Below are positions 24,001 through 24,750 of a DNA stretch of 24,750 nucleotides, one piece after another. Position 1 is the stretch's first letter. Each line of letters starts with the position of its first letter. A model generated the notes under the pieces. The model saw nothing but the letters and a program-made list of their open reading frames with translations. It made no database searches and was not told the origin of the DNA. Source of the DNA: Saccoglossus kowalevskii (Eukaryota; Hemichordata; Enteropneusta; Harrimaniidae); assembly GCF_000003605.2 (NCBI RefSeq), contig NW_003124898.1, positions 466,438 to 491,187 of the forward strand, in the 5' to 3' direction. Both the position numbers and the translations under genes were made by a program.

Positions 24001-24346
24001 TCACTGCAGGTCAATCATGAAATTAATGAAGTGTTACCTCTAAGAATGTTCTCAATTTAAAGATGTTTAATTTCATAGCAAAGTGATTCAAACTTTGGAT
24101 GAGCAGGAAATAAGTGTATACTTACGTATTTGGATGACTTCCTCTGGATAGGTTATATGGAGAAGAATGTCCATGTTTAAGTGGAGGTGTCTTTGCTGCA
24201 TTGGGAATTACAAAAATTAATGTAAAAAAAAAAGGTACAAAAAGGAAATGTGACCAAAATGCTGAAATGTAAATTAAAAGAACATCAGAATACACTTACC
24301 AGGATGATTCTGGTGAGCAGGACTGTGTATTCTGCCTGGTGGAGCT
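21056..24346 (-). CDS. unrecognised Thr/Ser-Pro-rich protein gene, partial (at least 8 exons)
   Basis: Minus-strand exons in gene order are 24346-24300, 24195-24126, 23745-23703, 23583-23517, 22863-22797, 21671-21604, 21470-21412 and 21084-21056. All have AG acceptors and GT donors, and their phases agree at all seven junctions without a stop, giving 450 coding bases (about 150 residues). The product is disordered and full of TP/SP pairs: GRIHSP, KTPPLK, SHPNTPQN, CTPKGPG, MRTPPVD, GTPPTPL, KTPTGH, FRTPTNS, VTPTQQ, FSTPLS. This fits a nuclear or cytoskeletal proline-directed-kinase substrate, but that is inference. No domain is recognised. The 5' end is off the window and the last exon is uncertain. 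The gene is convergent with TBC1D31. Confidence 0.7.
21412..21470 (-). CDS. TP-rich gene, exon g
   Basis: 59 bases reading FSTPLSQSGHWDPSRRQIH. Acceptor ACTTGCAG, donor GTGAGT, phase 0 out. Confidence 0.65.
21604..21671 (-). CDS. TP-rich gene, exon f
   Basis: 68 bases reading GTNQSSGFRTPTNSQNVTPT then QQ. Acceptor ATTCTGTTAG, donor GTAAGT, phase 1 out. Confidence 0.7.
21672..22796 (-). other. intron between exons e and f of the TP-rich gene
   Basis: 1125 bases. Contains the microexon candidate and a direct repeat GCTAGTCAGCCATWTTTG at 22491-22508 and 22550-22567. A plus-strand open frame at 22166-22495 has no recognisable domain. Confidence 0.45.
22141..22152 (-). CDS. candidate 12-nt microexon of the TP-rich gene
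   Basis: TCCTGCAAGCCA lies between TATGTCAGTCAG and GTAAGTG on the minus strand, in the intron between exons e and f. Twelve bases keep the phase and would insert Ser-Pro-Ala-Ser, replacing the junction Arg with ...SPASQ. This adds another SP site, which fits the protein. It rests on splice-site appearance only. Confidence 0.3.
22797..22863 (-). CDS. TP-rich gene, exon e
   Basis: 67 bases reading TPPTPLMGGTSLQKTPTGHA. Acceptor GTTCACAG, donor GTGAGT, phase 2 out. Confidence 0.7.
22864..23516 (-). other. intron between exons d and e of the TP-rich gene
   Basis: 653 bases, A+T-rich, with a short TA microsatellite at about 22899-22911. Nothing else is recognised. Confidence 0.45.
23517..23583 (-). 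CDS. TP-rich gene, exon d
   Basis: 67 bases reading QTCTPKGPGRITMRTPPVDG. Acceptor ATTTTCAG, donor GTAAGT, phase 1 out. Confidence 0.7.
23703..23745 (-). CDS. TP-rich gene, exon c
   Basis: 43 bases reading (T)PQNGSGDAGASQYD. The split Thr codon restores NTPQN across the junction. Acceptor TTCTGAAG, donor GTGAGT, phase 0 out. Confidence 0.66.
23746..24125 (-). other. intron between exons b and c of the TP-rich gene
   Basis: 380 bases. No gene or repeat is recognised. Confidence 0.4.
24126..24195 (-). CDS. TP-rich gene, exon b
   Basis: 70 bases reading KTPPLKHGHSSPYNLSRG and then SHPN. Acceptor CAATGCAG, donor GTAAGT, phase 2 out. Confidence 0.7.
24300..24346 (-). CDS. TP-rich gene, exon a
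   Basis: 47 bases reading APPGRIHSPAHQNHP. Acceptor TTTTTTCAAAG, donor GTAAGT. Enters with one base of a split codon and leaves in phase 1. The preceding exon is outside the window or not recognised. Confidence 0.6.
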
Positions 24347-24750
24347 CTTTGAAAAAATTTTAACAAAATAAAATGTCATTAAAGTAAGAATATTCGCCTG
24401 ACACCAACATTGTAGATCATTCCATTATTGCGCTAGACAAATATGACATGCAGTTTTTCAAAACAATTAATATACATTCGTTAATGAATACATAAACACA
24501 TTTCTTAGACATATTCAAGGCAAGCATAGTAATATACATATTTCTTTGAACCTATAGCATGTATTGCATATTAGGCAACATTGAAACTTACTTTCACACT
24601 AACACTTCAGTATGTATCATAATTTACTGAAAATGAACGTTCAGATCAAGCCACATTTTGTACCAAATATTGCTGAAATAAAGATTTTTCTGGAACTCTC
24701 ATTTGCATCACCCACATTAATTAACTAGTGAAGAATAATATTACTTCAAA
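24347..24750 (-). other. right edge, intron of the TP-rich gene, nothing supported
   Basis: No in-frame exon was found before the window edge. One splice-site pair near 24592-24643 was tested and fails because of stops. Confidence 0.45.

Noticed and set aside
21056-24346. Identification of the TP-rich gene as HROB/C17orf53-like
   Set aside because: Only a TPKGP-like phrase and general Pro/Thr richness agree; the diagnostic block before the OB fold was not found and there is no room for that domain.
24592-24643. Extra upstream exon of the TP-rich gene
   Set aside because: Splice sites look plausible (TTTTCAG and GTAAGT), but the phase needed for exon a runs into TGA.

Overview
This is a piece of an animal nuclear genome. 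It is A+T-rich by eye, with short coding exons separated by GT-AG introns and tRNA-derived and inverted-repeat mobile elements in the non-coding DNA. A run of N marks an assembly gap. The proteins are bilaterian-like. The low divergence from the vertebrate relatives suggests an invertebrate deuterostome (hemichordate-like) or a slowly evolving lophotrochozoan, but the species cannot be fixed from the sequence.

Layout. (1) 1-1105: part of the first intron of a minus-strand derlin-1 gene, with three tRNA-like SINE promoter modules in the first 380 bases. (2) 1106-1261, minus: coding exon 1 of derlin-1. (3) 1262-1939: a 678-base divergent promoter between two start codons, with an exact XBP1-type UPR element and two ETS-type sites. 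(4) 1940-19355, plus: the complete TBC1D31 (WDR67) gene. I reconstructed 22 coding exons with consistent phases, 3294 coding bases and a 1097-residue product made of an N-terminal WD40 region, a degenerate TBC domain and a long C-terminal coiled coil. (5) About 19356-20030: its 3' UTR with three AATAAA signals. (6) 21056-24346, minus: at least eight short exons of an unrecognised gene for a Thr-Pro/Ser-Pro-rich, disordered protein. It is convergent with TBC1D31 and its 5' end lies outside the window.

The TBC1D31 introns carry most of the accessory sequence: a TTAA-flanked MITE (intron 2), a 1.2-kb terminal-inverted-repeat transposon (intron 4), two copies of one short MITE family (introns 7 and 13), a 186-bp TIR MITE (intron 8), an in-frame echo of exon 10 just past its donor (intron 10), and a 1.7-kb minisatellite of 20-bp units with ordered variants interrupted by the gap (intron 12).

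Biology. Derlin-1 is an ER membrane factor of ER-associated degradation. TBC1D31 is a centrosome/centriolar-satellite scaffold tied to ciliogenesis. From memory, human DERL1 and TBC1D31 are also neighbours in divergent orientation on 8q24, so this arrangement looks like ancient microsynteny. I found no new enzymatic or defence system. The most unusual items are the linked promoter, the structured minisatellite with its probable false gap, the exon-10 echo, and the unrecognised TP-rich gene with a possible 12-nt microexon.
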